Shown here: positions 54,322-63,678 of the stretch, in pieces
Layout: every line of letters begins with the position of its first letter
Numbering within the stretch: the stretch's first letter is position 1
From: Streptomyces sp. TG1A-60
Lineage (GTDB): Bacteria; Actinomycetota; Actinomycetes; Streptomycetales; Streptomycetaceae
Assembly: GCF_037201975.1 (NCBI RefSeq)
Contig: NZ_CP147520.1
Coordinates: 3,038,001 to 3,102,000 of the forward strand
DNA length: 64,000 bases
Direction of reading: 5' to 3'
Made by a program: the position numbers and the translations under genes
Notes under the pieces: generated by a model
Told to the model about the DNA's origin: nothing
The model's input: the letters and a program-made list of their open reading frames with translations, nothing else
Databases searched by the model: none

Positions 54322-55353
54322 TCAGCTCGCCTCGTCGCCCACGGTGAAGTGCAGGGTGTCCTCGAGGAAGGGGATCTCCAGCCACGGCTTGGGCTGGGCC
54401 ATCAGCGCGAGGAGCACGATGGCGGTGCCCAGGATGATGTACGTGAGCAGGTCGGTGAAGCGGGAGCGGACGGCGAGCATGCCGACGTCCGGTACGGCCC
54501 AGCGCAGCACCGCGCCGGTGAGCAGCGCGGCCCCGACCAGAATCGTGCCGAGCCGGAACGCGTCCAGCGCGGTGAGCAGCAGGCCGAGCCCCACGGTGCA
54601 CAGCACGACGAGGATCGGCCACTGCCGCACGGGCGCGGGCGCCTCCCGGGGCGCCGCCCGGCCACCGCCCTCGGGCCGCGCCGTGTCCTTGGTGAACAGC
54701 GGGAACCTCCGGGTGGCCCGAACAGGCTTCCCCTCGGTATCCGGAACACTGATCGGATCCCGGACCGCGATCTCGCCCTCCGCCGCCGTCTCCGTCCCCG
54801 CCGTCCCTGACATCTCCGCCCTCTCCGACGCCACCGCCCCGTCCGGCTCCGCCGACACGTCCGACGCCGCTGCCCTGTTCGTCTTCGGCGATCCCTCCGA
54901 CGAGGCCGATTCGCCCGTCACGCCCGGCCGCTTCGCCCGCCTCGCCCCGTCCGGCTTCGCTGACCCGTCCGAAGCCCTCGCCCCGTCGGTCATCTCCCCG
55001 ACGCCGCCGTCGGTGGACGCCCCGGACCGGTCGCGGTCGGCTTTCTCCGACTCCCCTGACTTCTCCGACGCACTCGAACCCTGCGACGCCTTCAAGGCCT
55101 GTTTCGAGGTCTCCGAGCCCCCCGACTCTCCCGTCCTGCCGACCTCGTCCGACGCGCTCGGCGCGCTCGGCGCGCTCGGCGCGCTCGGCGCGCTCGGCGC
55201 GCTCGGCGCGCTCGGCGCGCTCGGCGCGCTCGACGTCGTGGGCCTCCTCGACGTCGCGGGCGTCCCGGGCGTCATCGGCGTCGTGGACCCGCTCGATCCT
55301 TCCGGCACCCCCGGCACCCCCGGTGCCCCCTCCACCCCGCCCTCAGCCGGCAC
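54322..55353 (-). CDS. DUF3017 membrane protein with long disordered N-terminus
   Basis: 343 aa. The C-terminal ~110 residues are the DUF3017 domain: [60 protein letters not shown] and [19 protein letters not shown], with about four helices. The N-terminal ~230 residues are Ser/Ala/Gly/Glu-rich and include eight perfect Ser-Ala-Pro triplets from a 9-bp DNA repeat (55154-55225). GTG 55353 overlaps the end of folD by 11 nt, so the two are co-translated. DUF3017 next to folD is a conserved actinobacterial arrangement; function unknown. Confidence 0.88.
   Translation of the reverse strand: MPAEGGVEGAPGVPGVPEGSSGSTTPMTPGTPATSRRPTTSSAPSAPSAPSAPSAPSAPSAPSAPSASDEVGRTGESGGSETSKQALKASQGSSASEKSGESEKADRDRSGASTDGGVGEMTDGARASDGSAKPDGARRAKRPGVTGESASSEGSPKTNRAAASDVSAEPDGAVASERAEMSGTAGTETAAEGEIAVRDPISVPDTEGKPVRATRRFPLFTKDTARPEGGGRAAPREAPAPVRQWPILVVLCTVGLGLLLTALDAFRLGTILVGAALLTGAVLRWAVPDVGMLAVRSRFTDLLTYIILGTAIVLLALMAQPKPWLEIPFLEDTLHFTVGDEAS
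55154..55225. repeat. 9-bp tandem repeat (GCGCTCGGC)x8
   Basis: Eight exact or near-exact copies in frame with the DUF3017 gene, coding (SAP)8 on the minus strand. Prone to copy-number change without loss of frame. Confidence 0.85.
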
Positions 55354-56197
55354 TGCGCTCCGCCGCCTCGACCACGTTGACGAGCAGCTGGGCTCGGGTC
55401 ATGGGGCCTACGCCGCCGGGGTTGGGGGAGATCCAGCCGGCGACCTCGGCGACGCCGGGATGGACGTCGCCGACGATCTTGCCCTCGGCGGAGCGGGAGA
55501 CACCGACGTCGAGGACGGCGGCGCCCGGCTTCACGTCCTCGGGCCGGACCAGGTGGGCCGAACCGGCGGCGGCGACGATGATGTCCGCCCGCTTCAGGTG
55601 CGCGGACAGATCACGGGTGCCGGTGTGGCACTGCGTCACGGTCGCGTTCTCGCTGCGCCGGGTGAGAAGCAACGGCATCGAGCGGCCGATGGTGACACCG
55701 CGGCCGACGACCACGACCTCGGCGCCCTTGATCTCGACGCCGTACCGGCGCAGGAGGGTCAGGATGCCGTGGGGGGTGCAGGGCAGCGGCGCGGGCTCGT
55801 TCAGGACCAGGCGCCCGAGGTTCATGGGGTGGAGGCCGTCGGCGTCCTTGTCGGGGTCCATCAGTTCGAGGACGCGGTTCTCGTCGATGCCCGTGGGGAG
55901 CGGCAGCTGGACGATGTAGCCGGTGCAGGCGGGGTCCTCGTTGAGCTCCCGCACCACCGCCTCGATCTCCTCCTGCGTGGCGGTCCCGGGCAGCTCACGC
56001 TGGATGGAGGCGATACCGACCTGCGCGCAGTCGCGGTGCTTGCCCGCTACGTACTTCTGGCTGCCGGGGTCGTCGCCGACCAGGACCGTGCCGAGTCCGG
56101 GCGTGACGCCCCGCTCCTTCAACGCCGCCACGCGGGCGGTCAGATCGGACTTGATCGCGGCTGCGGTGGCCTTGCCATCGAGAATCTGGGCGCTCAT
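55343..56197 (-). CDS. folD: Bifunctional methylene-THF dehydrogenase/cyclohydrolase
   Basis: Converts 5,10-methylene-THF to 10-formyl-THF, supplying purine synthesis (purH and purN at the right end) from the glyA product; 284 aa. Motifs: [20 protein letters not shown] with the active-site Lys, [49 protein letters not shown] and [16 protein letters not shown]. The Lys-56 equivalent lies in YVAGKHRDC, where bacteria usually have Y-V-x-x-K. ATG 56197; no strong ribosome site. Followed by DUF3017. Confidence 0.97.
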   Translation of the reverse strand: MSAQILDGKATAAAIKSDLTARVAALKERGVTPGLGTVLVGDDPGSQKYVAGKHRDCAQVGIASIQRELPGTATQEEIEAVVRELNEDPACTGYIVQLPLPTGIDENRVLELMDPDKDADGLHPMNLGRLVLNEPAPLPCTPHGILTLLRRYGVEIKGAEVVVVGRGVTIGRSMPLLLTRRSENATVTQCHTGTRDLSAHLKRADIIVAAAGSAHLVRPEDVKPGAAVLDVGVSRSAEGKIVGDVHPGVAEVAGWISPNPGGVGPMTRAQLLVNVVEAAERSAG

Positions 56198-56548
56198 GGC
56201 CCCAATCTTCGCGGATGACCGGCGCCGGGTACCAATCCGGTCACCTGGCGGACGCCCTCCCACCGCTTCCGGACGCGCGGCACCCCGCTCCCGCCGAGGC
56301 GCGAACCTGTGCCCCTGCCCCTGCCCGTGCCCGTGCCCGACAAGCCTCCAGCCCGTGCCCGACAAGATCGGATGTGTTGCACTTGCACAACACCTGCCGA
56401 ATCTCCCTGGACATCCGATCGGGCATATAAAACGATTGAGGGCACAGTGCCGCGGGCACTGCCGGGGGGTTGACCACTTCATGAGATCAGGGCATTCCTC
56501 CGAACCGTGCCGCGCGTCCCCGCACAAGGCAACGGAGGAAATCCCGCC
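56198..56548. promoter_or_regulatory. Divergent control region of folD and the 56549 gene
   Basis: 351 bp. GATCGGATGT (56366-56375) is repeated inverted as ACATCCGATC (56411-56420), and between them lies TGTTGCACTTGCACAACA with TGTTG/CAACA arms. TATAAA at 56426-56431 could be a -10 for the plus-strand gene. A direct repeat GCCCGTGCCCGACAAG occurs twice at about 56327-56366. Confidence 0.5.
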
Positions 56549-57130
56549 ATGAGCTTCGGCGACCCGAACAACCCGTACGGACAGCCCCAGCAGCAGCAGC
56601 CGCCCGCCCAGGGCTACGGCTACCCGCAGCAGACCCCGCCCCAGCAGCAGGGTTACGGCTACCCGACCGCCCCGCCGGTCTCCCAGGGGTACGGCGGCTA
56701 CCCGGGTGCGCCCACGACCATGCCCAGCACGGTCAACGCGGCCCGCATCATGCTCTGGGTCATCGTCGGCCTGCAGGTGGTCGGCGTGCTCCTGTACGGC
56801 CTGGGCGCGATCGGCGTGGCCGCGGCCAGCGACAGCGCCGAGGACCCCGCGCTCGCGGAGGCGCTCGGCGACATTCCCGTCGGCCAGATGGTGGCGGCTG
56901 CCATCTTCGCGGCGGCCTGGCTCGTCTACGCGGTCATGCTGGCCCTCAAGTTCAAGTCCGGTGGCAACGGCGTACGTGTCGCCGCCCTGGTCTTCGGCAT
57001 CATCACCGCGATCCTGGGCGTCTTCCCGTTCCTCATCATCGGCCTGGTCCACCTGGTGCTGGGCGTCCTGATCGCCGTCTTCGTCGGCAACGCCAACGGC
57101 AAGGCGTGGTTCAACCGCCCGCGCCACTGA
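56549..57130 (+). CDS. Membrane protein with Pro/Gln/Tyr-rich head
   Basis: 193 aa. Residues 1-65 are low complexity ([39 protein letters not shown]), then four helices: [60 protein letters not shown] and [15 protein letters not shown], ending [12 protein letters not shown] 56549 follows GGAGGAA by 8 nt. A strong terminator follows. The family is common in actinobacteria near no fixed partners; function unknown. Confidence 0.88.
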   Translation: MSFGDPNNPYGQPQQQQPPAQGYGYPQQTPPQQQGYGYPTAPPVSQGYGGYPGAPTTMPSTVNAARIMLWVIVGLQVVGVLLYGLGAIGVAAASDSAEDPALAEALGDIPVGQMVAAAIFAAAWLVYAVMLALKFKSGGNGVRVAALVFGIITAILGVFPFLIIGLVHLVLGVLIAVFVGNANGKAWFNRPRH

Positions 57131-57151
57131 GCCACCGAGCACCACACGCCG

Positions 57152-57187
57152 AAGGGCCGCGCCTCCCGTACGAGGGGCGCGGCCCTT
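57152..57187 (+). terminator. Hairpin terminator after the 56549 gene
   Basis: AAGGGCCGCGCC (57152-57163) pairs perfectly with GGCGCGGCCCTT (57176-57187), with extra CCTC/GAGG pairing inside; 22 nt after the stop. Confidence 0.85.
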
Positions 57188-57461
57188 GTGGCGTGTTCAC
57201 CATCAGGGTGTCAACACCGGACAGGCCCAGCCCAGCCACTCGTACGAGGCTCACGGAGCGCACCAAGCTGTCCCGGGCGTTGCGGCCGTGACGCCCACGC
57301 TGCCGTCGCCTGCCCGACGGTGGGAGATCACATGCCGTCAAGCACCGACTCGCCATGCCGAGCCCAAGCTTCGCAGCCGCACAGCGGGATCACTTAGCCT
57401 GCCCTTGGGCTGTCGGATCGAGGGTGGGTGGCCCTCTGGGACCGGGGGAAGGGGACAACCC

Positions 57462-58208
57462 TTGTACAGCATCATCGTCGTACCGCCACTGTGCGGCAGG
57501 CCGGACGGCCAGATCAGGATCGGCAGCGGTGAACGGCTCGTCTTCGGCAGGACCGAGACGAGGGGCGGCCTCGCCATCGCACACGAGGGAGTGCCCCGGG
57601 TCGCCGGGGAGATCACGGCGCACGGGAGCTACTGGTTGCTGAGCAATCTGAGCACGGACCAGACCTATGTGGTGGAGAACCCGGAGGGCGCGGGCGAACA
57701 CATCAAGGTCGCACCGGGCCGGGTGGAGGCGCCCGTGCCGTTCGAGTTCGCGCGGGTGGTCCTGCCCGCCTCCGGTGAGCTGCTCTCGTTCGACGTCTGG
57801 GCTCCCCGGCACAGCTTCCGCAGCGCCGACCGCCATGAGCTGACCGGCGCGGCCACCGCACCGGCGTTCGCCCTGGACCGCGCCAGCCGGTACTTCGCGG
57901 TGCTGGTCGCCCTGTGCGAGCCCCGGCTGCGCGGCGAACCGCACGCCCCGCTGCCCGCGGTCGAGCAGTTGGTGGACCGGCTGCGCCCGGCATGGCCGCA
58001 GGTCAGCCGCTCCGCCGTCTACTGGAACATCGACTACCTCGCCCTCAAGCTGCGGCTCCGGCCCGGTCCCGAGGTGGCCGAGCCCGGTCGGCGCGTCAAC
58101 GGCAAGAAGGAGTCGCTGGTCTCGCTCGCGCTGCGCTTCGACCTGGTCCGCGAGGACGACCTCGTCACGCTGGTCGCGGCGACGACCGGCGAGGTGGCCT
58201 ACCGATGA
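57462..58208 (+). CDS. FHA-domain protein
   Basis: 248 aa. Residues ~20-110 form a forkhead-associated (phosphothreonine-binding) domain: IGSGERLVFGRTETRGGLAI, VPRVAGEITAHGSYWLLSNL and STDQTYVVENPEG. The remainder (RLRPAWPQVSRSAVYWNIDY, LALRFDLVREDDLVTLVAA) is helical and resembles the winged-helix-like tail of FHA proteins beside kinases. The start is TTG 57462 with AAGGGGA 6 nt upstream; the longer frame is unsupported. The stop overlaps the kinase start (ATGA), so it is probably the kinase's phospho-target or adaptor. Confidence 0.85.
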   Translation: MYSIIVVPPLCGRPDGQIRIGSGERLVFGRTETRGGLAIAHEGVPRVAGEITAHGSYWLLSNLSTDQTYVVENPEGAGEHIKVAPGRVEAPVPFEFARVVLPASGELLSFDVWAPRHSFRSADRHELTGAATAPAFALDRASRYFAVLVALCEPRLRGEPHAPLPAVEQLVDRLRPAWPQVSRSAVYWNIDYLALKLRLRPGPEVAEPGRRVNGKKESLVSLALRFDLVREDDLVTLVAATTGEVAYR

Positions 58209-59556
58209 CCGACAAGCCGTACGCCGTCACCGTCCCGAAGGGCTACCGGGTCGGCTCGTGGGAAGTCCGTGAGCCCCTCTCCTCCGGCGCGTTCGCCACC
58301 GTCTACGCGGCCCGCCACGCCGGCGACGAGGAACCGGGGGCGGGGCTGCCCCGCCGGGCGGCCCTGAAGTTCCTGCCCACCGGCACCCGCACCCCGCGGC
58401 AACTGCGCCACCTGCGCGAACTGGCCGACCGCGAGGTGCGGTTGCTGGAGCGGCTGCGCGCCCCCCGTCTGATCCGCATGTACGAGACCCTGACGGTCGA
58501 CGATCCGGACCAACCGGAACTGGACGGCGCCACCGTCCTCGTCCTGGAGCAGGCCGAGGACTCCCTGGACGCCGTACTGGACCGGACCCCGACCCCTGAC
58601 GCGGGCCCCGTGCTGCTGGCCCAGATCTGCGAGGGCCTGCACCAACTGCACCAGGCGGGGTGGATCCACGGGGACCTGAAGCCGGCCAACGTGCTGCTGA
58701 TGAAGGACGGTTCGGTACGGCTGGCCGACTTCAACATGGCGGCCGAACTGCACGGCACGCACGCCTACGCCCCGGCGTTCGCGACCCCCGACTACACCGC
58801 ACCGGAGCTGCTCTGGCCCGAGGTCGACGAGCGAGGCACCCGGATACGCCCCACCGCCGACATCTGGGCCTTCGGCGTCCTCGCCCACGTCGTCCTGACC
58901 GCCACGTTCCCACTGCCGGGCGCCACCACTCAGGCCCGCGTCGACGCGGCGACGCGCTACGCACGCGGCACCGAGGAACTGCGGCTGTCCCCGAACTCCC
59001 GGAGGCCTGGCAGGGAATCGTCCGCGAGTGCCTGGCCGCCACCCACCCGGAGCGCGCCGTCGACACCGCCTCGCTGCTGCGCCGGGTGGAGCAGGCCTCC
59101 GGCGCGGCCCGCTCGGCCCGCGTGCCTCGGCTGCGGCCCCGGCGGTGGCGCCGCCCCGTGCTGGCGGGCGCACTCGCCGCGGCGGTGCTGGGGGCGGCGA
59201 CGGTGACGTACACCGCGCTGCGGGACTCGGACCCGACCGCGGTATCGACGGGGCCGCCCACCTGCGAGAAACCCGCGGTGTACGAGGACGACACCCACGG
59301 CCGCGGCTACACGGCGGGCTGGAACGGCACGTGGGACTTCACCATCAAACAGGGTGACGGGGGCAGTCAGGTCAGAGAGACGCAGTGCCTGCTCAGACAC
59401 CTGCACGGCATCACCGAAGTCGGAGAGGCCGACGGTGACTTCGGTCCCCTGACCCACGCGGCCGTCGTCACCTTCCAGAAGCGGGCCGGACTGGACGCGG
59501 ACGGAATCGTCGGCCCGAACACCTGGCGCGCGCTGCGCGAGGCCGAACAGCCCTGA
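58205..59556 (+). CDS. Ser/Thr protein kinase with extracytoplasmic PG-binding domain (apparent frameshift)
   Basis: Kinase domain ~15-280: LSSGAFATVYAARH (Gly loop), AALKFLP (Lys), HQAGWIHGDLKPANVLL (catalytic loop HGD, a non-RD form), RLADFNMAAEL (DFN in place of DFG) and ATPDYTAPELLWP. In the ATG frame the sequence becomes nonsense after LRLSPN. One base over it continues ELPEAWQGIVRECLAATHPE, a membrane helix (VLAGALAAAVLGAATVTYTA) and a PG_binding_1 domain (QCLLRHLHGITEVGEADGDF, FQKRAGLDADGIVGPNTWRA) ending at 59556. The break is at the CCCC run 58989-58992. If real, the protein lacks its membrane and sensor parts. Confidence 0.8.
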
Positions 59557-60149
59557 CCGGTCGAGTCGCGGCGGAGGGTCCGGCGTCGGCCTCGGCTATC
59601 ACCGCCCGACGTCCTCGTGGCGGCCCGCAGCATGGAGGATCCGGCCGGTGTGAGGGTGTGCGGCACGGTCGCGTCGTGCCGGACGCTGGTGATGAGGCCC
59701 GCGTCCCGCAAGTGCGGTGGCGTGTCGGCCGGCGGAGGAGGCGGGCACCCCGGACGCACGGGCGATCTCGCCCGTCCTGCACGTCGACTACCACCCCGCT
59801 GTGGACCGTGACGTACACCTGGACGGCCGCGGGATGCTCCTGGTCGCCTGAATCCGTAGCACGCCGCTGTCTCCCGATGAGCTCTGCTTGCGCGGTCGAA
59901 CGACACCAACTCGGCGTGCCTCGTGCGGTGCCCTGAAAAGTTCCAGGTTCCGCCCGCACCGTGATGGCCGTCATCATGGTGCGGGCGGAACCCTGGGGAG
60001 CGTCGACGGCAAGGGCGCCGTGGGCGTCTCCGTCGGCTCTCCCGCGTCGTTTCCCCGGCCCCGGGCCCCGCATCGATCCCCGCACGGTAGCCTCACGTCA
60101 ACCGGCGTAACAGAACAGCACGTTGAGCAAGAAAGCACTCGGGGGAGCC
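59557..60149. other. Gap with decayed minus-strand coding fragments
   Basis: 593 bp. At 59600-59800 the minus strand shows pieces of a winged-helix (ArsR-like) regulator in two frames: TGEIARASGVPA, and LRDAGLITSVRHDATVPHTL with TPAGSSMLRAATR. Just upstream, 59770-59850, another coding-like piece reads HPAAVQVYVTVHSGVVVDVQ. No intact gene. 59930-59985 (AGGTTCCGCCCGCACCGTGA ... GGTGCGGGCGGAACC) is an inverted repeat with 15-bp arms. Confidence 0.45.
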
Positions 60150-61997
60150 ATGTCGGACCAGCGGCCCGCGCCGCCCTGCACCCCGGCGTCCGGTGAGGCC
60201 GCGCTGGAACAGGCGGGGGCGACCCCGCTGCGCCCCGCCGACCCGGCGCACATCGGACCGTACGCGCCGCTCGGACTGCTCGGCAGCGGCGGCATGGGGC
60301 GGGTCTATCTGGCGCGGCCCGCCGACGACCGGCCGGGGCTCGCCGCGGTGAAGGTCATCCGGCCCGAGTACGCCGAGGACGCCGAGTTCCGGCGACGGTT
60401 CGAGCGCGAGGCCACCGTGCACGGACGGGTCCGCACTCCGTACGCGCCGCAGTTGCTCGGCACCGGGTTCGACGACGAACTGCTCTGGATGGCCACGGAG
60501 TACCTGCCCGGTCTCAACCTCGCCGACGCCGTCCACGACTGCGGCAGGCTGGAACCCGTCGGCATGTGGCGGCTGGTGACGGAACTCGGGCGGGCTCTCG
60601 CCGCGCTGACCGCCGCCGGTGTCGTACACCGGGATCTCAAGCCGTCCAACGTGATCCTGTCGTCGCGGGGCGCACACGTGATCGACTTCGGCATCTCCCA
60701 GGCCGTGGACAGCAGCGCGATCACCACCACCGGCAGTCGCGTCGGCACACCGGCGTACATGTCGCCCGAGTACCTGCGGGACGGCCGCTGCGACAGCGCC
60801 TCCGACGTGTTCTCGCTCGCCTGCGCGCTCGTCTACGCCGCGACGGGGCACGCCCCGTTCGGTGACGGCACCGGTGTCGACGTGATGCACCGGGTCGCGT
60901 TCGAGGAGCCCAAGCCGGAGATCATGGCCGAAGTCGCCGCTGCCGATCCCGCGTTGGGTGCGCTGCTGACCGCGTGCCTCGCCAAGGATCCCAGCGGACG
61001 CCCCACCTCGCAGCAGCTGATCGACACAGCCACGGCCTCCGGGTACGGCCCTGGCCCGGCGTCCACGTGGCAGGAGCCGTTGGGCGCCCGGCTGCTGGAA
61101 CGGCGGCAGGCCTGCGAGGAACTGGCGCACGCCACCACCCAGCAGACAGGCCATTTCCGCACACCCACGCAACGCGTGGCCGCGCCCACCCCGGGCCCGG
61201 CCTTCGGCCCGCCGACGCCACCGGGCGCGTACGGTTCACCGACTCCGCCCGACCAGCACGGCACGGCTCCCGCTCCCGGACAGGCACCGGTTCCGGACGG
61301 GACGATCCAGGGGAGCCAGGCCAAGAAGAAGCGGAAGAAGTCGTACCTCGCCGCTCTCGCGGGTTCTGCCGTGTGCGCCGTGGCCGTGAGCGCCTTCCTG
61401 GTGACCGGTCCGCTCTTCGACGACACGGCCTCCTCGTCCCCGATGACCGCCGAGACCACCGCGTCCGGCGACGGGACGGCCTCCCCCTCGCCCGACTCCT
61501 CCCCATCCTCCTCCCCCACCAGCACGGACAAGGAGCGGCAGGAGAAGGACGAGGCGGAGAAGGAGGCGGGCGGGCAGACCGAGGACGACGAACGACAGGG
61601 CGGCTCGTCCGGTTCCAGCGGCGGCGACGCCGGGGTACGGCCGCCCACGGCCACCGTCACCGCCACGTCCGGCACCGGCACCGGCACCGGCACCGGCACC
61701 GCTCCCAGCGCCGCGCCGACCAAGTCCGCGACACCACCCGCCGATCCGCCGTGGATCACCCAGTGCACGTACTACTCCGGTGCCGAACTGACCCGGTACG
61801 GCGACAAGAACCGACGCGTCACACAGGTCCAGTGCATGCTGGTCAAGCGCGGCTACGGCATCGGTAGCGCGGGCGTCGACGGCCAGTTCGGCACCGACAC
61901 CCTCTCCGCGGTCAAGCGGTTCCAGGGCGACAAGGGTCTGTCCGTCGACGGCGACGTCGGCCCCGACACCTGGAGGGCTCTTCGCGGTTCGACGTAG
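60150..61997 (+). CDS. Ser/Thr protein kinase with extracytoplasmic PG-binding domain
   Basis: 615 aa, complete. Kinase domain ~30-290: LGLLGSGGMGRVYLARP, AAVKVIRPEYA, VVHRDLKPSNVIL (HRD), HVIDFGISQAV (DFG), GTPAYMSPEYLRD. Pro-rich juxtamembrane region, one membrane helix (YLAALAGSAVCAVAVSAFLV, ~395-415), Ser/Thr/Glu-rich spacer with a (GT)n stretch, then a C-terminal PG_binding_1 domain (QVQCMLVKRGYGIGSAGVDG, GTDTLSAVKRFQGDKGLSVD, GDVGPDTWRALRGST). Same architecture as the kinase upstream. ATG 60150 sits after GGGGGAG. Suggests sensing of cell-wall material and cytoplasmic phosphorylation, analogous in logic to PASTA kinases. Confidence 0.95.
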   Translation: MSDQRPAPPCTPASGEAALEQAGATPLRPADPAHIGPYAPLGLLGSGGMGRVYLARPADDRPGLAAVKVIRPEYAEDAEFRRRFEREATVHGRVRTPYAPQLLGTGFDDELLWMATEYLPGLNLADAVHDCGRLEPVGMWRLVTELGRALAALTAAGVVHRDLKPSNVILSSRGAHVIDFGISQAVDSSAITTTGSRVGTPAYMSPEYLRDGRCDSASDVFSLACALVYAATGHAPFGDGTGVDVMHRVAFEEPKPEIMAEVAAADPALGALLTACLAKDPSGRPTSQQLIDTATASGYGPGPASTWQEPLGARLLERRQACEELAHATTQQTGHFRTPTQRVAAPTPGPAFGPPTPPGAYGSPTPPDQHGTAPAPGQAPVPDGTIQGSQAKKKRKKSYLAALAGSAVCAVAVSAFLVTGPLFDDTASSSPMTAETTASGDGTASPSPDSSPSSSPTSTDKERQEKDEAEKEAGGQTEDDERQGGSSGSSGGDAGVRPPTATVTATSGTGTGTGTGTAPSAAPTKSATPPADPPWITQCTYYSGAELTRYGDKNRRVTQVQCMLVKRGYGIGSAGVDGQFGTDTLSAVKRFQGDKGLSVDGDVGPDTWRALRGST

Positions 61998-62017
61998 TCC
62001 CGGTCCGGGACTACGTC
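61991..62017 (+). terminator. Kinase gene terminator overlapping its stop codon
   Basis: GACGTAGTCCCGG pairs with CCGGGACTACGTC almost without a loop (61991-62003 / 62005-62017); the TAG stop lies inside the left arm. Confidence 0.6.
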
Positions 62018-62030
62018 AGGTGCGCAGCGC

Positions 62031-62059
62031 GGGCCCGCCGGCCGGTGACCGACGGGCCC
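62031..62059 (-). terminator. Probable purH terminator
   Basis: GGGCCCG (62031-62037) and CGGGCCC (62053-62059) pair, with further CCGG pairing inside; 15 nt past the purH stop on the minus strand. Confidence 0.45.
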
Positions 62060-62073
62060 TCCTGCGTGACGGC

Positions 62074-63678
62074 TCAGTGGAAGAAGTGCCGCGTCCCCGT
62101 GAAGTACATCGTGATCCCCGCATTCCGCGCGGCCTCGACGACCAGCTCGTCACGGACCGAACCGCCGGGCTGGACGATGGCCTTGACGCCGGCGGCGCTC
62201 AGGACGTCGATGTTGTCGGGGAAGGGGAAGAAGGCGTCCGACGCGACGTAGGAGCCCGCGGCCCGCTCGGCGCCGGCCCGCTCCACCGCCAGCTTGCACG
62301 AGTCGACGCGGTTGACCTGCCCCATGCCGACACCGACCGACGCGCCGTCCTTGGCGAGGAGGATCGCGTTGGACTTCACCGCGCGGCAGGCCTTCCAGGC
62401 GAACGCCAGCTCGGCCAGTTCGTCGGCGGAGAGGGCGTCGCCGGTCGCGAGGGTCCAGTTCGCGGGGTCGTCGCCGTCGGCCTGGAGCCGGTCCGTGACC
62501 TGCAGGAGGGCGCCGCCGTCGACGGGCTTGAGCTCGACCGGGTCGCCGGGCGCGCCCGGGGCCTTCAGGACGCGGATGTTCTTCTTCTTGGCGAGGGCTT
62601 CGAGCGCCCCCTCCTCGTAGTCCGGCGCGACGATGACCTCGGTGAAGATCTCGGCGACCTGCTCCGCCATCTCCTTGCTCACCGGCCGGTTGACGGCGAT
62701 GACCCCGCCGAACGCCGACAGCGGGTCGCAGGCATGCGCCTTGCGGTGCGCCTCGGCCACGTCCGCGCCGATCGCGATGCCGCAGGGGTTCGCGTGCTTG
62801 ATGATCGCCACCGCCGGCTCGTCGTGGTCGTACGCGGCACGGCGGGCGGCGTCCGTGTCCGTGTAGTTGTTGTACGACATCTCCTTGCCGTGCAGCTGCT
62901 CGGCCTCGGCGAGCCCGCCCGTCCCGGAGACGTACAGCGCGGCCGGCTGGTGCGGGTTCTCGCCGTAGCGCAGGGTGTGCGCGCGCTCCCAGGTGGCGCC
63001 GAGGAAGTCGGGGAACCGGCCCGCGGCGGAGCCGCTGTCGGCCTCGGCGTCGGCGGGGGCGTAGGAGGACGCGAACCATGAGGCCACGGCGACGTCGTAC
63101 GCGGCCGTGTGCTGGAAGGCCTCGGCGGCGAGCCGCTTGCGGGTGGTGAGGTCGAAGCCGCCGTCCTTGACGGCGGCGAGGACGTCCGCGTACCGGGCGG
63201 GGCTGGTGACGACCGCGACGGAGGGGTGGTTCTTGGCGGCGGCGCGGACCATCGACGGGCCGCCGATGTCGATCTGCTCGACGCACTCGTCGGGGGTGGC
63301 GCCGGAGGCGACGGTCTCCCGGAACGGGTAGAGGTTCACGACGACGAGGTCGAAGGGCTCGACGCCCAGCTCTGCGAGCTGCCCCCGGTGGTCCTCCAGA
63401 CGGAGGTCGGCGAGGATGCCCGCGTGCACCTTGGGGTGCAGGGTCTTGACCCGGCCGTCCAGGCATTCGGGGAAGCCGGTCAGCTCCTCGACCTTGGTGA
63501 CCGGGACACCGGCAGCGGCGATGCGCCCGGCGGTGGACCCGGTGGAGACGAGCTCGACGCCCGCCTCGTGCAGGCCGCGCGCGAGGTCTTCGAGGCCCGT
63601 CTTGTCGTAGACGCTGACGAGCGCGCGACGGATGCCCCGCTTGCCGCTCTCGGCCGTGACAGTGCTGTCGGCGGTCAC
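62074..63678 (-). CDS. purH: Bifunctional AICAR formyltransferase / IMP cyclohydrolase
   Basis: Last two steps of IMP synthesis, using 10-formyl-THF; 534 aa. N-terminal MGS-like cyclohydrolase domain: [62 protein letters not shown] and [15 protein letters not shown]. Transformylase domain: [24 protein letters not shown] with the catalytic Lys-His, [15 protein letters not shown] and the C-terminal [23 protein letters not shown] 63678 overlaps the purN stop (GTGA). Its substrate AICAR (ZMP) feeds the ZTP signal sensed by the glyA riboswitch. Confidence 0.98.
   Translation of the reverse strand: MTADSTVTAESGKRGIRRALVSVYDKTGLEDLARGLHEAGVELVSTGSTAGRIAAAGVPVTKVEELTGFPECLDGRVKTLHPKVHAGILADLRLEDHRGQLAELGVEPFDLVVVNLYPFRETVASGATPDECVEQIDIGGPSMVRAAAKNHPSVAVVTSPARYADVLAAVKDGGFDLTTRKRLAAEAFQHTAAYDVAVASWFASSYAPADAEADSGSAAGRFPDFLGATWERAHTLRYGENPHQPAALYVSGTGGLAEAEQLHGKEMSYNNYTDTDAARRAAYDHDEPAVAIIKHANPCGIAIGADVAEAHRKAHACDPLSAFGGVIAVNRPVSKEMAEQVAEIFTEVIVAPDYEEGALEALAKKKNIRVLKAPGAPGDPVELKPVDGGALLQVTDRLQADGDDPANWTLATGDALSADELAELAFAWKACRAVKSNAILLAKDGASVGVGMGQVNRVDSCKLAVERAGAERAAGSYVASDAFFPFPDNIDVLSAAGVKAIVQPGGSVRDELVVEAARNAGITMYFTGTRHFFH

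Noticed and set aside
55343..56274. ZTP riboswitch upstream of folD
   Set aside because: The conserved GUGACUGGC and CGCCUGGGC blocks are absent from the folD leader.
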